A stretch of DNA of 64,000 nt, from NCBI RefSeq assembly GCF_024397795.1, contig NZ_CP072983.1:930001-994000 (forward strand). The letters run 5' to 3'. The notes under the pieces were generated by a model. It ran no database searches. It was not told the origin of the DNA and saw only the letters and a program-made list of their open reading frames with translations. Numbering within the stretch: the stretch's first letter is position 1; every line of letters begins with the position of its first letter. Below, piece by piece: positions 47,573 through 57,379 of the stretch. The translations under genes and the position numbers were made by a program. The DNA comes from Lactobacillus intestinalis. GTDB taxonomy: Bacteria; Bacillota; Bacilli; Lactobacillales; Lactobacillaceae.

Positions 47573-48874
47573 CTATTGTACAAATTCAAAACTAAAGTCA
47601 CCGATTGCAACATCATCACCATCAACAGCACCCTTGGCACGTAAAGCGTCATCCACACCTAAATTCTTGAGCTTTCTTGCCAAACGCATAATACCATCTT
47701 GGTGATCCAAATTAGTCATTTGAACTAGTCTTTCTAAGCTAGCACCTTTAACTACATATTCGTGATCGCCAACTTTTTCAACAGTAAATTCATTTTTCTT
47801 AGGTGCTTGATATTTGTATTCTCTAGTCTTTTGAGTAACTTTAGGCTCTTCTTGCTTTTGTTTTTCAACTTCTTCAACTAGAGTAGCTGCATCTTGCATC
47901 AACTTATCTACGCCTTTATGAGTTACGCTGGAAATGGCATAAACAGGTTCATTATTATCTTCTGCCTTTAAGGCCTTTTTAAACTCTGCTAATTTTTCTT
48001 CAGAACCTGGAATATCCATTTGAGTAGCAACAATCAATTCACGCTTTTTAGATAAGTCTTGATCATAGCTAGCCAGCTCATTTCTAATTGTGTGATAATC
48101 TTCAATTGCTTCTCTTCCATTATTAGGATCCATTGACACTAAGTGCAAAATCACTTTAGTTCGTTCAATGTGACGTAAGAATTGAATTCCTAGTCCAACT
48201 CCTTGGCTTGCACCTTCAATTAATCCTGGTAAGTCTGCCATTGAAAAATCACGTCCATCAGGCAAAATTACCATTCCTAAATTAGGGGTTAAAGTAGTAA
48301 ATGAATAAGAGGCAATCTTTGGCTTTGCTTTGGTTACTACAGAAAGTAAAGTTGATTTACCAACTGAAGGAAAACCAACTAATCCTACGTCAGCAAGCAT
48401 CTTAAGTTCTAAGCGTAGAACACGATCTTCACCTGGTTCACCATTTTCAGCAATTTCAGGTGCAGTATTTACACTCGTTGCAAAGTGAATGTTACCACGA
48501 CCTCCGCGGCCGCCATGAGCCACAACTAATTCTTGTTTATTTTCTACTAAATCGCCAATTACTTCTCCAGTTTCAAAGTCATAAACTGTTGTACCAACTG
48601 GAACTTTTAAATATAAGTCCTTAGCGCCACGACCATATTGAGATTTAATTCTACCGTTTTCGCCATTATCAGCTTTGAATTTTCTTCGATAACGAAAATC
48701 CATCAAAGTACGCAAACCACTATCAGCTACAAAGATGATACTACCACCACGGCCACCATCACCGCCAGCTGGTCCGCCATTTGGAACGTATTTTTCATGG
48801 CGGAAAGCGACCATACCATCGCCGCCTTTACCGGCTTGAACTTCAATTTTTGTTTGATCTACAAATGTTGGCAT
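47573..48874 (-). CDS. obgE: GTPase Obg
   Basis: Essential GTPase associated with 50S maturation and stress. 433 residues: glycine-rich Obg fold (about 1-158; [14 protein letters not shown]), G domain with [12 protein letters not shown] (about 166-177), DLPGLIEGA and a C-terminal OCT domain (about 355-433), usual in Gram-positive Obg. The ATG follows AAGGAG. First gene of obgE-acyltransferase-rnz-SDR-lapA; gaps are only 24, 13, -1 and 5 bases. Confidence 0.95.
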   Translation of the reverse strand: MPTFVDQTKIEVQAGKGGDGMVAFRHEKYVPNGGPAGGDGGRGGSIIFVADSGLRTLMDFRYRRKFKADNGENGRIKSQYGRGAKDLYLKVPVGTTVYDFETGEVIGDLVENKQELVVAHGGRGGRGNIHFATSVNTAPEIAENGEPGEDRVLRLELKMLADVGLVGFPSVGKSTLLSVVTKAKPKIASYSFTTLTPNLGMVILPDGRDFSMADLPGLIEGASQGVGLGIQFLRHIERTKVILHLVSMDPNNGREAIEDYHTIRNELASYDQDLSKKRELIVATQMDIPGSEEKLAEFKKALKAEDNNEPVYAISSVTHKGVDKLMQDAATLVEEVEKQKQEEPKVTQKTREYKYQAPKKNEFTVEKVGDHEYVVKGASLERLVQMTNLDHQDGIMRLARKLKNLGVDDALRAKGAVDGDDVAIGDFSFEFVQ

Positions 48875-48947
48875 GTCTCTTCTCCTTCCGTCTATTCTAA
48901 CTAATTAACTATACCACAGAAACACCCTTAATGGGGACTTGATCAGA

Positions 48948-50750
48948 TCAGAGAGTTAATTTTACAGTTTGAGCTTGAGTCAAGGTCAATCCTGCATCCC
49001 GTAATTCGTCAATAGAAGCCTCTTTAATCTTTTTAAGTGACCCAAATTTTCTTAAAAGTTTGTTTCGACTCTTAGGACCAATTCCCTTAATTGAATCTAA
49101 CTTACTAGAAAGAGCATTTTTCGCATGAGTCCGTCTATGAAAAGTAATCGCAAATCTATGCACTTCATCTTGAATTCGCGTCATTAAATAAAAACCCTGA
49201 GACTTCGGATCAAGTGGAACTAAACGATACGGATTTCCATTAAATGGATCTCCATAAATCAAGTGATTAGTGCGGTGCTTGTCATCTTTTACCATTCCTG
49301 CGACTGGAATATCTAAATTTAGCTCATTTCTTAAAACATCCTGACAAGCTTCAACTTGAATTTGCCCACCATCCATCAAAATTAAATCAGGCATCTTTTT
49401 ATGCTCTTTTAAAAGGCGTCCATAACGTCGGCGAACCACTTCACGAGTATTCCTTAACTCATCTGCTCCATTTTGATGCTCAACTTCACCTTTTAACTTA
49501 AACTTACGATAAGCTGTCTTATCCGGCTCACCATCTTTAAACACTACTAAAGCAGAAACCGGATCAGCCCCCTGAATATGTGAATGGTCAAAACTTTCGA
49601 TCACATGCCCATAAGGAAGCGATAGAGCATCAAAAATTTCTTTTTGGGCTCCTTTAGTCTTTCGGTTCCCCAATTCCAATAAACGAAACTTATCATCAAG
49701 CTTCAATTTGGCATTTTCTTTAGCCATAGTGAGTAATTCTCTTTTTTGTCCTCTTTTTGGCGTTCTAACTTTCACACCCAAAATTTCTGCCAATCCTTCA
49801 TTATCCAGCCCTTCTGGAACCAAAATCTCCTTAGGTAAAACTCGATTTTTTTGATTATAAAATTGAGCAATAAACGATGCAAATTCATCCTCAGGATCAT
49901 TTTCATCAGTTAATGCAAACATCCTAGTTTCTCTTCTTAATAATTTTGCCTGTCTAAAGAAGAAAATTTGAATTGAAATCCAAGACTTATCAACATAGAA
50001 ATTAAAGATATCTCTTTGTGTACTATCATTAGAAATAATCTTCTGTTTTTCAACCGTTTCTTCTATATATTTAAGCTGATCTCGAATTTCAGCTGCTCGT
50101 TCAAACTCCAAATTAGTGGAAGCCTCTTGCATTTTTTGAATCAAATCTTGCTTAACGGAGGCAATATCACCATTCAAAAAGCGTTTAATCTTCTGGATCT
50201 GCTCATCGTAAACTTCCTTAGGCACATCTTTAAAACAAGCTCCTAGACATTGTCCCATATGATGATAAAGACATGGTCGTCCCTGTTTGCCATGACAACG
50301 TCTTAATGGAAAAACTTTTTGAATAAATTTTAAAGTTGCCTGAGCTGCATATACATTAGGATAAGGGCCAAAATAATAGCCACCATCTTTATGAACCACA
50401 CTAGTTAATCTAGTTTGTGGGTCATGCTCATGCGTTATTTCAATATAAGGATATCCGGTTCCTTGTTTTAATTGAACATTGTAATAAGGCTGATATTTTT
50501 TAATTAAAGTAATCTCTAATAAAAAAGCCTCTTTATCGGTAGATACAGTGATGATATCGTAATCACGAATTTCTTTAACTAATTCCTTACGTCGCCCTAC
50601 TTGCTTACTCTTAAAATAGGACCGTACACGATTTTTAAGATTCTTAGATTTTCCCACATAAATTACGGTGCCATTAATATCCTTCATTAAATAGCAACCT
50701 GGCTTTTCCGGTAAAAGCTTCAACTTATTTTCAATTAATTCCGTTGCCAT
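48948..50750 (-). CDS. uvrC: UvrABC excinuclease subunit C
   Basis: Makes both incisions in nucleotide excision repair. 600 residues. GIY-YIG nuclease domain (LPEKPGCYLMKDINGTVIYVGK, about 14-35), cysteine-rich segment CHGKQGRPCLYHHMGQCLGACFK (about 154-176), UVR motif (about 198-233), the RNase H-like domain with SFDHSHIQG and MDGGQIQVEA (about 460-469) and the C-terminal helix-hairpin-helix (SIKGIGPKSRNKLL). Divergent from the DedA gene. Confidence 0.96.
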   Translation of the reverse strand: MATELIENKLKLLPEKPGCYLMKDINGTVIYVGKSKNLKNRVRSYFKSKQVGRRKELVKEIRDYDIITVSTDKEAFLLEITLIKKYQPYYNVQLKQGTGYPYIEITHEHDPQTRLTSVVHKDGGYYFGPYPNVYAAQATLKFIQKVFPLRRCHGKQGRPCLYHHMGQCLGACFKDVPKEVYDEQIQKIKRFLNGDIASVKQDLIQKMQEASTNLEFERAAEIRDQLKYIEETVEKQKIISNDSTQRDIFNFYVDKSWISIQIFFFRQAKLLRRETRMFALTDENDPEDEFASFIAQFYNQKNRVLPKEILVPEGLDNEGLAEILGVKVRTPKRGQKRELLTMAKENAKLKLDDKFRLLELGNRKTKGAQKEIFDALSLPYGHVIESFDHSHIQGADPVSALVVFKDGEPDKTAYRKFKLKGEVEHQNGADELRNTREVVRRRYGRLLKEHKKMPDLILMDGGQIQVEACQDVLRNELNLDIPVAGMVKDDKHRTNHLIYGDPFNGNPYRLVPLDPKSQGFYLMTRIQDEVHRFAITFHRRTHAKNALSSKLDSIKGIGPKSRNKLLRKFGSLKKIKEASIDELRDAGLTLTQAQTVKLTL

Positions 50751-50887
50751 CTTCTCACCTCACAAAAAGTGCATTACAAATTTTAACATGAAATTTATAA
50801 AAATCTATTCAAATTGCTCAATTAAATGGTTATCTTCTTAAAATTTTGCTATATTATTAATAAGTTTTTTACATTAAGGAGTTTTTA

Positions 50888-51502
50888 ATGACCGCATTAA
50901 TTTTTTCATTTATCGATCATTTTGGTTATTTAGCTGTTGCATTGCTAATTGCCATTGAAAATGTATTTCCACCAATTCCTTCAGAAGTAATTCTGTCCTT
51001 TAGTGGATTTATGACTTCCAAAACTAGTATGACTACTTTTGGATTAATTATTGCTTCCACCATTGGAGCAGTAGTGGGGGCTTTAATTTTATATTGGATT
51101 GGAACACTGCTAAATGCAGACCGTCTCGAGAAACTGTTTAATCATACCATGTTTAAGCGTCTTGGATTTAAAAAAGATGATGTAAAAAAATCAATTGCTT
51201 GGTTTGATAAACATGGGGTTAAAGCTATCTTTTTTGGACGCTGCATTCCTGTAGTTCGAAGTTTAATCTCAATTCCAGCTGGAATCGCTAAAGTTAATAT
51301 GCGAACATTTTTAACTTTAACTACTTTGGGCAGTTTAATCTGGAACAGTATTTTAATCTTTCTAGGTTCTTACATGGGCGCTCAATGGGAACAGATAGTT
51401 TTAATCTTCGAAGAATACTCACTAGTAGTGATTACATTTTTTATTATCGGGATTTTTTACTTTAGCTACTACTGGTACAAAAATCGAATTAAAAAAACAT
51501 AA
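50888..51502 (+). CDS. DedA family membrane protein
   Basis: 204 residues with about five membrane spans. The motifs ENVFPPIPSEVILSFSGF (about 24-41), FFGRCIPVVRSLISIPAG (about 116-133) and GSLIWNSILIFLGSYMG match DedA; several members are now thought to be undecaprenyl phosphate or phospholipid flippases. An extended -10 (TGCTATATT) lies near 50848-50856. The permease gene follows with a 24-base gap. Specific lipid substrate is not known from sequence. Confidence 0.85.
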   Translation: MTALIFSFIDHFGYLAVALLIAIENVFPPIPSEVILSFSGFMTSKTSMTTFGLIIASTIGAVVGALILYWIGTLLNADRLEKLFNHTMFKRLGFKKDDVKKSIAWFDKHGVKAIFFGRCIPVVRSLISIPAGIAKVNMRTFLTLTTLGSLIWNSILIFLGSYMGAQWEQIVLIFEEYSLVVITFFIIGIFYFSYYWYKNRIKKT

Positions 51503-51526
51503 TTGCAGATAAGGGGTAGAAAATTT

Positions 51527-52933
51527 ATGAAATGGAATATTTTTCGAAAGCAACATGTTAAGACATATTTGGGAAAAGATATAAAATTTCCCCGGACATT
51601 ATCAGCTTTTGATTTAATTGCAATGGGAGTAGGAGCTGTAATTGGAACAGGAATATTTATCCTTCCAGGAACTGTCGCAGCTAACACTGCTGGGCCAGGA
51701 GTGAGTTTATCATTTTTATTTGCGGCCATTATTTGTGCTTTAGCTGGAATGTGTTATGCAGAATTCGCTTCTTCCATCCCTGTTGCAGGGAGTGCCTATT
51801 CTTATGGTAACATCATCTATGGTGAATTTGTTGGTTGGCTAATGGGGTGGGCTTTAGTTTTAGAATACATGCTGTCTGTGGCAACAGTAGCTGCTGGATG
51901 GTCCTCTTACTTTACCTCATTCATTAAACCTTTTGGTCTACACCTTCCAAAAGCTCTCTCAGGTCCTTTCAATCCATCTAAAGGAGTATATTTTGATGTT
52001 GTCGCTGTCGCTGTCATCATTTTAATCGCTCTTTTATTAGCGCAGGGAATGAAGAATTCTATTAAGATTAATAATTTAGCAGTTGTCCTAAAAATTGCTA
52101 TTATTCTAATTTTTATTTTTGTTGGTCTCCAATTTATCAAACCTGCTAATTACACACCATTTTTACCTTATAAAATGTCTGGGGTAATTAAAGGTGCAAC
52201 AACTGTTTTCTTTGCCTTTTTAGGATTTGACGTTATTTCATCTTCAGCTGCTGAAGTTAAAAATCCTCAAAAGAATATGCCAATTGGTATTATTGGAACC
52301 TTGGCAGTAGCTGTAATTCTTTACATGGGTGTATCTATTGTTTTGACCGGGATGGTAAATTACACCGACCTTAACGTGGCCAACCCTGTATCCTTTGCTC
52401 TTCAATATGTTCATCAAAATTGGATTGCAGAATTGTTAGCTTTAGGTGCAATGCTGGGAATGGCTACGATGATGCTAAGTATGATCTACTCCAGCTCTCG
52501 TTTAATTTATGCAATGGCACGAGACGGATTATTGCCACACCACTTGAGTAAATTTGATGACAAACGCAACACGCCACAAATTGCATTGGTGGTAGTAACC
52601 ATTATTATCGCCTTAGGGGCAGCATTCTTCTCAGTAGAACAATTAACTAATTTGGTTAGTTTTGGAACTTTATTCGCCTTCACATTAGTAAGTTTCGGTA
52701 TTTTGAAATTAAGAAAGCGAACTGATATTACTAATGATGGTTTCAAAGTTCCGGGCTATCCAGTAATTCCTGTTATTTCTGGATTATTCTGTATCTTCAT
52801 GATATGTCAATTAAATAAAGATGTATTTATTATGGCCGGGATTTGGTTAGTTATTGGAATTATTCTTTACTTTGCTTATGGATACAATCACAGTCAATTA
52901 GAATCAAAAAATGCTGAAGTAGAAACTGAATAA
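51527..52933 (+). CDS. Amino-acid permease of the APC family (YfnA/CAT-like)
   Basis: 468 residues, 12 predicted membrane helices. Helix 1 carries GVGAVIGTGIFILPG (about 34-48), the substrate-binding APC motif, and the sixth helix FFAFLGFDVISSSAAEVKNPQKNMP (about 230-254) is typical of YfnA / cationic amino-acid transporters. The ATG at 51527 follows AAGGGG by about 11 bases; the stretch before it is not conserved-looking. It may be co-transcribed with the DedA gene. Substrate not resolved; a broad neutral or cationic amino-acid range is likely. Confidence 0.87.
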   Translation: MKWNIFRKQHVKTYLGKDIKFPRTLSAFDLIAMGVGAVIGTGIFILPGTVAANTAGPGVSLSFLFAAIICALAGMCYAEFASSIPVAGSAYSYGNIIYGEFVGWLMGWALVLEYMLSVATVAAGWSSYFTSFIKPFGLHLPKALSGPFNPSKGVYFDVVAVAVIILIALLLAQGMKNSIKINNLAVVLKIAIILIFIFVGLQFIKPANYTPFLPYKMSGVIKGATTVFFAFLGFDVISSSAAEVKNPQKNMPIGIIGTLAVAVILYMGVSIVLTGMVNYTDLNVANPVSFALQYVHQNWIAELLALGAMLGMATMMLSMIYSSSRLIYAMARDGLLPHHLSKFDDKRNTPQIALVVVTIIIALGAAFFSVEQLTNLVSFGTLFAFTLVSFGILKLRKRTDITNDGFKVPGYPVIPVISGLFCIFMICQLNKDVFIMAGIWLVIGIILYFAYGYNHSQLESKNAEVETE

Positions 52934-52939
52934 AAAGTA

Positions 52940-52963
52940 AACCGTACTCAATTGAGTACGGTT
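52940..52963. terminator. Bidirectional terminator (perfect palindrome)
   Basis: AACCGTACTCAA / TTGAGTACGGTT, perfect inverted repeat between the convergent permease and dehydrogenase genes, with T-rich flanks on both sides. Confidence 0.85.
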
Positions 52964-52973
52964 ATTTTTATTG

Positions 52974-53939
52974 TTAATTAACCTGATTAATTGCTTTTTG
53001 ATCAACAAAGAATGAAATAATATTGTCAGCAGCTTCTTTAGTTAAATTATAACGGCCAACATGAGTAGCAGAACCAACATGAGGCGTCAAAATTGTATTA
53101 TCTAATTTAGAAAATTCAGGATTAATATATGGCTCACCTTCAAATACATCTAAACCTGCTCCTTCAATCTCTCCATGCTTTAAGGCATCAAGCAAGTCTG
53201 CCTCATTTACTAATGCTCCACGTGCTGTATTAATTAAAAATGCATTCTTCTTCATTTTCTTAAATACATCTTTATCAATAATATGTTCAGTTTCATTAGT
53301 CAAAGGTGCGTGCAAACTCAAGAAATCTGCTTCTTTAATCAATGTATCAAAATCAACATACTTGGCCTTTAATTTCTTTTCAATATCTTCATTCAATTGA
53401 TGGCGATTGTGATAAATTATCTTCATTCCTAAAGCTTGAGCAAATTGGGCTACTAGTTGACCTATGCTCCCCATTCCAAAGATTCCTAAGGTCTTCCCTT
53501 CAATATTAAATCCTTGGTTATCATAATTACCAGTATCTAAAAATACTCCCTCTCTGATTGAATGATCATAAAAGTGAAGACGTCTAGCACATGCTAAAAT
53601 TAAGGTTAAGGCTAATTCAGCCGTAGGGCGACGGACACTAACAGGACAATTTGAAACAACAATGCCTTTGCTTTTGGCATATTCAACATCTACATGGTCG
53701 TAGCCCACACCATAAGTAGATATAATTTTTAAATTCTTAGCATGATCTAACATTTCTTTATCAAACCACATTTTTGCAACAATTACACCGTCATAATCGG
53801 CAATATGATCAATTACCCATTGACGATCATCTTCAATGCGATGACCTTCAGGCCCTTTTACTACTTCACATTTTTCCTTCAATTCAGCAAGTGCATCATC
53901 GTTTACTTCACCTAAAATCAAAATTTTTGCTTTTTTCAT
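52974..53939 (-). CDS. D-isomer-specific 2-hydroxyacid dehydrogenase
   Basis: 321 residues, NAD(P)-dependent. The Rossmann motif GMGSIGQLVAQFAQALG (about 155-171), catalytic arginine in INTARGALVNEADL (about 235), glutamate in EGEPY and histidine in TPHVGSATH (about 288) are all present. More like glyoxylate/hydroxypyruvate reductases or SerA-type enzymes than like the LdhD of lactobacilli. It lies 12 bases after the HAD phosphatase gene and is probably co-transcribed; the pair may share a metabolite-handling role. Substrate not certain. Confidence 0.85.
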   Translation of the reverse strand: MKKAKILILGEVNDDALAELKEKCEVVKGPEGHRIEDDRQWVIDHIADYDGVIVAKMWFDKEMLDHAKNLKIISTYGVGYDHVDVEYAKSKGIVVSNCPVSVRRPTAELALTLILACARRLHFYDHSIREGVFLDTGNYDNQGFNIEGKTLGIFGMGSIGQLVAQFAQALGMKIIYHNRHQLNEDIEKKLKAKYVDFDTLIKEADFLSLHAPLTNETEHIIDKDVFKKMKKNAFLINTARGALVNEADLLDALKHGEIEGAGLDVFEGEPYINPEFSKLDNTILTPHVGSATHVGRYNLTKEAADNIISFFVDQKAINQVN

Positions 53940-53951
53940 CTTTTACTCCTT

Positions 53952-54761
53952 TTACAAAATTTCATTGATTGCTTTTGCTACCCCGTCATGATCACAATCA
54001 GTGGTAACTTTATCAGCTATCTTTTTCGTAACTTCTACAGCGTTCCCCATAGCTACACCAAGACCAGCATATTTTAGCATTGGCATATCATTAGCTTGAT
54101 CACCTAAAGCCATCACATTTTCTTGTTTTATTCCTAAATAATCACACAGAGTTTTTAAGCCGCTTCCTTTATCTACGCCTGCAGCAGTCGCTTCATAATA
54201 AAACGGCTCAGTTTTTGAAAATACAACTCGATTTTTCATTGAATCAAATAATGGGCTAGTTAATTTACTATCCAAATATTTGGGCTCATCAATATACATA
54301 CATTTAATAATCGGAATTTTTTTCATTTCCTCCGGAGTTCGATAAGCCACCTCTAATTTTACTACGCGAGAATTATAAATCGTATAATGACCTATATTTC
54401 TATTTGCAGTATACAGACGATCCAAGCTTACTGCATGAAAATGGAGATTTAATTTTCGAGCAATCGCTTCTAAATCAATGTATTCTTGATAATCCAACCC
54501 CTTTTTGAAAATTACTTCTCCATTAGTCGATTCAACGACTGCCCCATTAAAGCTAACCACATATTGATTATCTTGATGATTAAGTCCTAACTCATTTAAA
54601 TAACGTTGAGCACCAGACAATGGGCGTCCAGTACAGACTACAATCTTCTTTCCGTTTTCCTTAGCCTTTTGGATTGCTTCTTTTACTGAAGGAGTAATTT
54701 CTTTTTTAGAATTCACCAAAGTACCATCAATATCAATCGCAATTAATTTTATTTCTCTCAC
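53952..54761 (-). CDS. Cof-type HAD-IIB phosphatase
   Basis: Phosphatase acting on small sugar or cofactor phosphates. 269 residues. DIDGTLVNS (about 8-16, catalytic aspartates), CTGRP (about 42-46), GSGLKTL (lysine, motif III) and GDQANDMPML (about 217-226) form the HAD signature with a type IIB cap in between. Start: a GTG at 54759-54761, eight bases after AGGTGG; the longer GTG start at 54773 overlaps that site. First gene of a pair with the 2-hydroxyacid dehydrogenase. Confidence 0.87.
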   Translation of the reverse strand: MREIKLIAIDIDGTLVNSKKEITPSVKEAIQKAKENGKKIVVCTGRPLSGAQRYLNELGLNHQDNQYVVSFNGAVVESTNGEVIFKKGLDYQEYIDLEAIARKLNLHFHAVSLDRLYTANRNIGHYTIYNSRVVKLEVAYRTPEEMKKIPIIKCMYIDEPKYLDSKLTSPLFDSMKNRVVFSKTEPFYYEATAAGVDKGSGLKTLCDYLGIKQENVMALGDQANDMPMLKYAGLGVAMGNAVEVTKKIADKVTTDCDHDGVAKAINEIL

Positions 54762-54809
54762 ACTATCACCCACCTATTATTTTTCATTATCTCACTTTCT
54801 TCCATTAAC

Positions 54810-54836
54810 AAAAAGCCTAGCTAAGCTAGACTTTTT
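54810..54836 (-). terminator. Terminator of the aldo/keto reductase gene
   Basis: AAAAAG-CTAGCT / AGCTAG-CTTTTT stem, U-rich on the minus strand, directly behind the stop codon. Confidence 0.85.
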
Positions 54837-54837
54837 A

Positions 54838-55653
54838 CTATAATTCTAAACGTTTCAACTGGTCCATATCTCTGGAATTAATTGTAAAATCTAATTCAAG
54901 ATTTTGCTTCATTTCGTCAATATCATCACTTTTTGGAAGGACGACACATCCCAACTGTAGATCATATTTTAACATCAGTTGGGCTGGAGATACTCTATAT
55001 TTTTTAGCAAACTCTTTAATTTTAGAATTGGTCAATAATCTGCCATGAGCTAAAGGAGAGTATGCTTCAATGAGCATTCTTTGACTTTGACAATATTTCA
55101 TCAAATCCCATGGCGTATGCCCTACATTCACTTCAATTTGATTAACTGCAGGAATTATCTCTCCGTTTTTTAAAATATTATCAACATCTTCTTTTAAAAA
55201 ATTTGAAACCCCAATTGCCCGTACTTTACCAGCTTTCAGAGCTTCTTCCATAGCCTGCCAATTTTCTAGATTACCTTCAAAATGGCGATCACTAACTCGA
55301 TTAACTTCAATCCAAGGCTGTGGGGAGTGAATTAGCAATAAATCAATATAATCCAATCCAAACGTAGTTAAGGCTTCATCAATAGCTCGCTTGGTATTTT
55401 TATAATCCTTAACATTAGTAGGAATTTTTGTAGTCAAGAATAATTCACTACGTTCAATGTCAGAATTCCAAATTCCTTTGCCAACTCCCAATTCATTACC
55501 ATAATCTTTTGCAGTATCAAATCCACGATAACCTATTTTTACAGCTTGTTGAACTGCTCTTTTAACTTCATCGTTATTCATTAACCAAGTTCCAAGTTGA
55601 ACTTTTGGAATCTTAATTCCATTATTTAAAGTTAGTGTATTATCTACACTCAT
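54838..55653 (-). CDS. Aldo/keto reductase
   Basis: NADPH-dependent reductase, 271 residues, TIM barrel. Catalytic tetrad: Asp in GFDTAKDYGNE (about 45), Tyr in the same motif (about 50), Lys in LTTKIP (about 75) and His in LLIHSPQPW (about 109). The cofactor region AYSPLAHGR ... VVLPKSDDIDEMKQN is typical of the 2,5-diketogluconate/ YvgN-type subfamily. Single gene with a long upstream region; substrates are usually small aldehydes and cannot be told from sequence. Confidence 0.87.
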   Translation of the reverse strand: MSVDNTLTLNNGIKIPKVQLGTWLMNNDEVKRAVQQAVKIGYRGFDTAKDYGNELGVGKGIWNSDIERSELFLTTKIPTNVKDYKNTKRAIDEALTTFGLDYIDLLLIHSPQPWIEVNRVSDRHFEGNLENWQAMEEALKAGKVRAIGVSNFLKEDVDNILKNGEIIPAVNQIEVNVGHTPWDLMKYCQSQRMLIEAYSPLAHGRLLTNSKIKEFAKKYRVSPAQLMLKYDLQLGCVVLPKSDDIDEMKQNLELDFTINSRDMDQLKRLEL

Positions 55654-55876
55654 ATAGCTTCACCTCGCATATTATTTCAATGTCTCTGGTGATTCTTAAT
55701 TCCTATGTAAATATACTTAATCGGCAAATATTTAAATTTATATACCTAATATAGCTTACACTAACCATAGAATAAATCAACAGTGTTATTTGAATAATCA
55801 TCTCTTAATTAAGATCTGTATTTACAGCACTTTTAAATCTAAGATCACTAGACAAACGTATAAAATATTTTTAGAC

Positions 55877-55917
55877 AAAAAAAGAAAGGGCTGACTTTCT
55901 AACTCGTCAACTCTTTC
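55877..55917 (-). terminator. Rho-independent terminator in the 55.9-kb intergenic region
   Basis: 12-bp stem with seven-T run on the minus strand; the only terminator between coaBC and the aldo/keto reductase gene. Confidence 0.8.
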
Positions 55918-55938
55918 TCCTCAGTCTCTTAATTCCCA
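55877..55938 (-). ncRNA. Candidate small RNA of about 60 nt with its own promoter and terminator
   Basis: A promoter (55945-55972, minus) would start transcription near 55938. After about 20 bases a 12-bp hairpin (GAAAGAGTTGAC with GTCAGCCCTTTC, one A-C mismatch and one G-U pair, 10-base loop) and seven T end it. The upstream part holds GACTGAGGAGAAAG, a free purine-rich stretch. Alternatives: a terminator of coaBC, or an attenuated leader of the aldo/keto reductase gene 224 bases away. No family match recognised. Confidence 0.45.
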
Positions 55939-55944
55939 CAAACA

Positions 55945-55972
55945 ATAATACCTCATTTAGCTAATAAAACAA
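55945..55972 (-). promoter_or_regulatory. Sigma-A promoter driving the candidate small RNA
   Basis: TTGTTT (55967-55972), 16-base spacer, TATTAT (55945-55950) on the minus strand; no start codon follows within the next 60 bases with a plausible reading frame. Confidence 0.6.
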
Positions 55973-56083
55973 GTTAAGACTATACGCACATAACAAAAGT
56001 TATGTTATCAAATAAATTATAAGCTTGAAATCAACACTATTTCTTCGTGGTTTTAGTATTTTTTGTGTTATATTACAGTTTTA

Positions 56084-57271
56084 TTACAATATGCTTTTTA
56101 TCATTTCTACTAATTTATTAGCGATTTTAATTTTACTCATGCGTGGCCAATTTTCTTTTTCTCCTTCTTTTTTTAAGATAGTAACTTGATCTTGATCATT
56201 TCCAAAAACGTTCTTAGATACATCATTAGCCACAATGTAATCTGCACCCTTTTTTTGGAGTTTCTTGGTTGCATTTTCTATTAAGTCATTAGTTTCTGCT
56301 GCAAATCCGATAACTAATTGATTTTCTTGTTTACCTTGGCTCACTTCTTTTAAAATATCTTTAGTTTTAACCAAATGTAAATCTAGACTATTAGTATCCT
56401 GGTGTTTTTTCAACTTATGATCAGAAACTTTTTCCATCCGCCAATCAGCCACAGCTGCAGCCATTACTAAAACATCCCCATCTTTAAAATTCTCTTTAAC
56501 AGCTTGAAGCATATCCTCAGAACTTTCGACATGAATCAAATTAATATTAGGATTTTTAGGAAGAGAAATGCTAATATTACCATAAATCAAACTTACATCA
56601 GCCCCGGCATTACTAAAAGCTTCTGCAATTGCAATCCCCATTTTACCACTAGAACGATTACCGATATATCTAACGGGATCAATGGCTTCAATAGTACCAC
56701 CAGCTGTAACAATTACTTTTTTACCTGATAAGGCTTTATCAGATACAATTTGTTGATTTACCCAATTAACAATATCATCGACTTCTGGCATTCTTCCTTT
56801 GGCACTATATCCTTCAGCCAGCATCCCTACAACAGGTTCCATTATTTGAATGCCATCTTGCTTTAATTGAGCAATATTTCGCTGTGTGGCTGGATTATCC
56901 CACATTTGATCATTCATAGCTGGTACTACTAATTTAGGAGCGCCTGTAGCTAAAAGAGTCGTTGTAGCCGCATCATCAGCGATTCCATTAGCAACTTTTG
57001 CAATAAAGTCAGCACTAGCTGGAACAACAAGAGCTAATTGAGTCCATCTAGCTAAATGGACATGGGGAATACTAGATTCATTTTCTCTTTTCCAAAGGTC
57101 ATCTAAAACAGGATATTTAGTCAAAGCTGCCAAAGTATGACTTGTAACAAAATGTTCAGCATTCTTAGTCATTACTACTCTAACTTCATGATTTTCTTTC
57201 TCAAGTTTTCTAATAACCTCAACAGCTTTATAATCCGCAATGCCCCCGGTTAAATAAACTGTAATTCTCAT
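56084..57271 (-). CDS. coaBC: Bifunctional phosphopantothenoylcysteine decarboxylase / synthetase
   Basis: Two consecutive steps of coenzyme A synthesis. 395 residues. N-terminal CoaC flavoprotein: LTGGIADYKA (about 7-16; the usual second alanine is aspartate), catalytic histidine in SIPHVHLARW (about 70), MNDQMWDNP (about 118-126, substrate clamp) and the flap with EPVVGMLAEG. C-terminal CoaB: TAGGTIEAIDPVRYIGNRSSGKMG (about 189-212), AAAVADW (about 275-281) and the KLKK loop. Single gene, AAAGGA site. Confidence 0.94.
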   Translation of the reverse strand: MRITVYLTGGIADYKAVEVIRKLEKENHEVRVVMTKNAEHFVTSHTLAALTKYPVLDDLWKRENESSIPHVHLARWTQLALVVPASADFIAKVANGIADDAATTTLLATGAPKLVVPAMNDQMWDNPATQRNIAQLKQDGIQIMEPVVGMLAEGYSAKGRMPEVDDIVNWVNQQIVSDKALSGKKVIVTAGGTIEAIDPVRYIGNRSSGKMGIAIAEAFSNAGADVSLIYGNISISLPKNPNINLIHVESSEDMLQAVKENFKDGDVLVMAAAVADWRMEKVSDHKLKKHQDTNSLDLHLVKTKDILKEVSQGKQENQLVIGFAAETNDLIENATKKLQKKGADYIVANDVSKNVFGNDQDQVTILKKEGEKENWPRMSKIKIANKLVEMIKSIL

Positions 57272-57337
57272 CTTTTCAATCCTTTCATTTAAAATAAATT
57301 ACAAAATATATATGTATTCTATGCAATTTTTTCAAAA

Positions 57338-57361
57338 ATAAAAAGACGCTCTCACGTCTCC
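57338..57361 (-). terminator. Terminator of the lipoprotein gene
   Basis: Short stem GAGACG / CGTCTTTTT (minus strand) with a six-base loop and T-rich tail, about 19 bases beyond the stop. Confidence 0.65.
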
Positions 57362-57379
57362 AACTTTACATAATTGATA

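Larger units (their letters stand above)
55654..56083. other. 430-base non-coding region between the aldo/keto reductase and coaBC
   Basis: Very AT-rich, no open reading frame that looks coding on either strand. It contains a TTAATTAA palindrome (near 55805), a strong minus-strand terminator (55877-55917), a good minus-strand promoter (55945-55972) just upstream of it, and a small inverted repeat ACATAAC / GTTATGT (about 55988-56005). The first two define a possible small RNA; the last may be the end of the coaBC transcript. Confidence 0.6.

Noticed and set aside
55895..55910. GTTGACGAG string resembling the core of the glmS ribozyme
   Set aside because: The remaining conserved segments and the pseudoknot of glmS are missing and glmS is not downstream; a nine-base match is chance.
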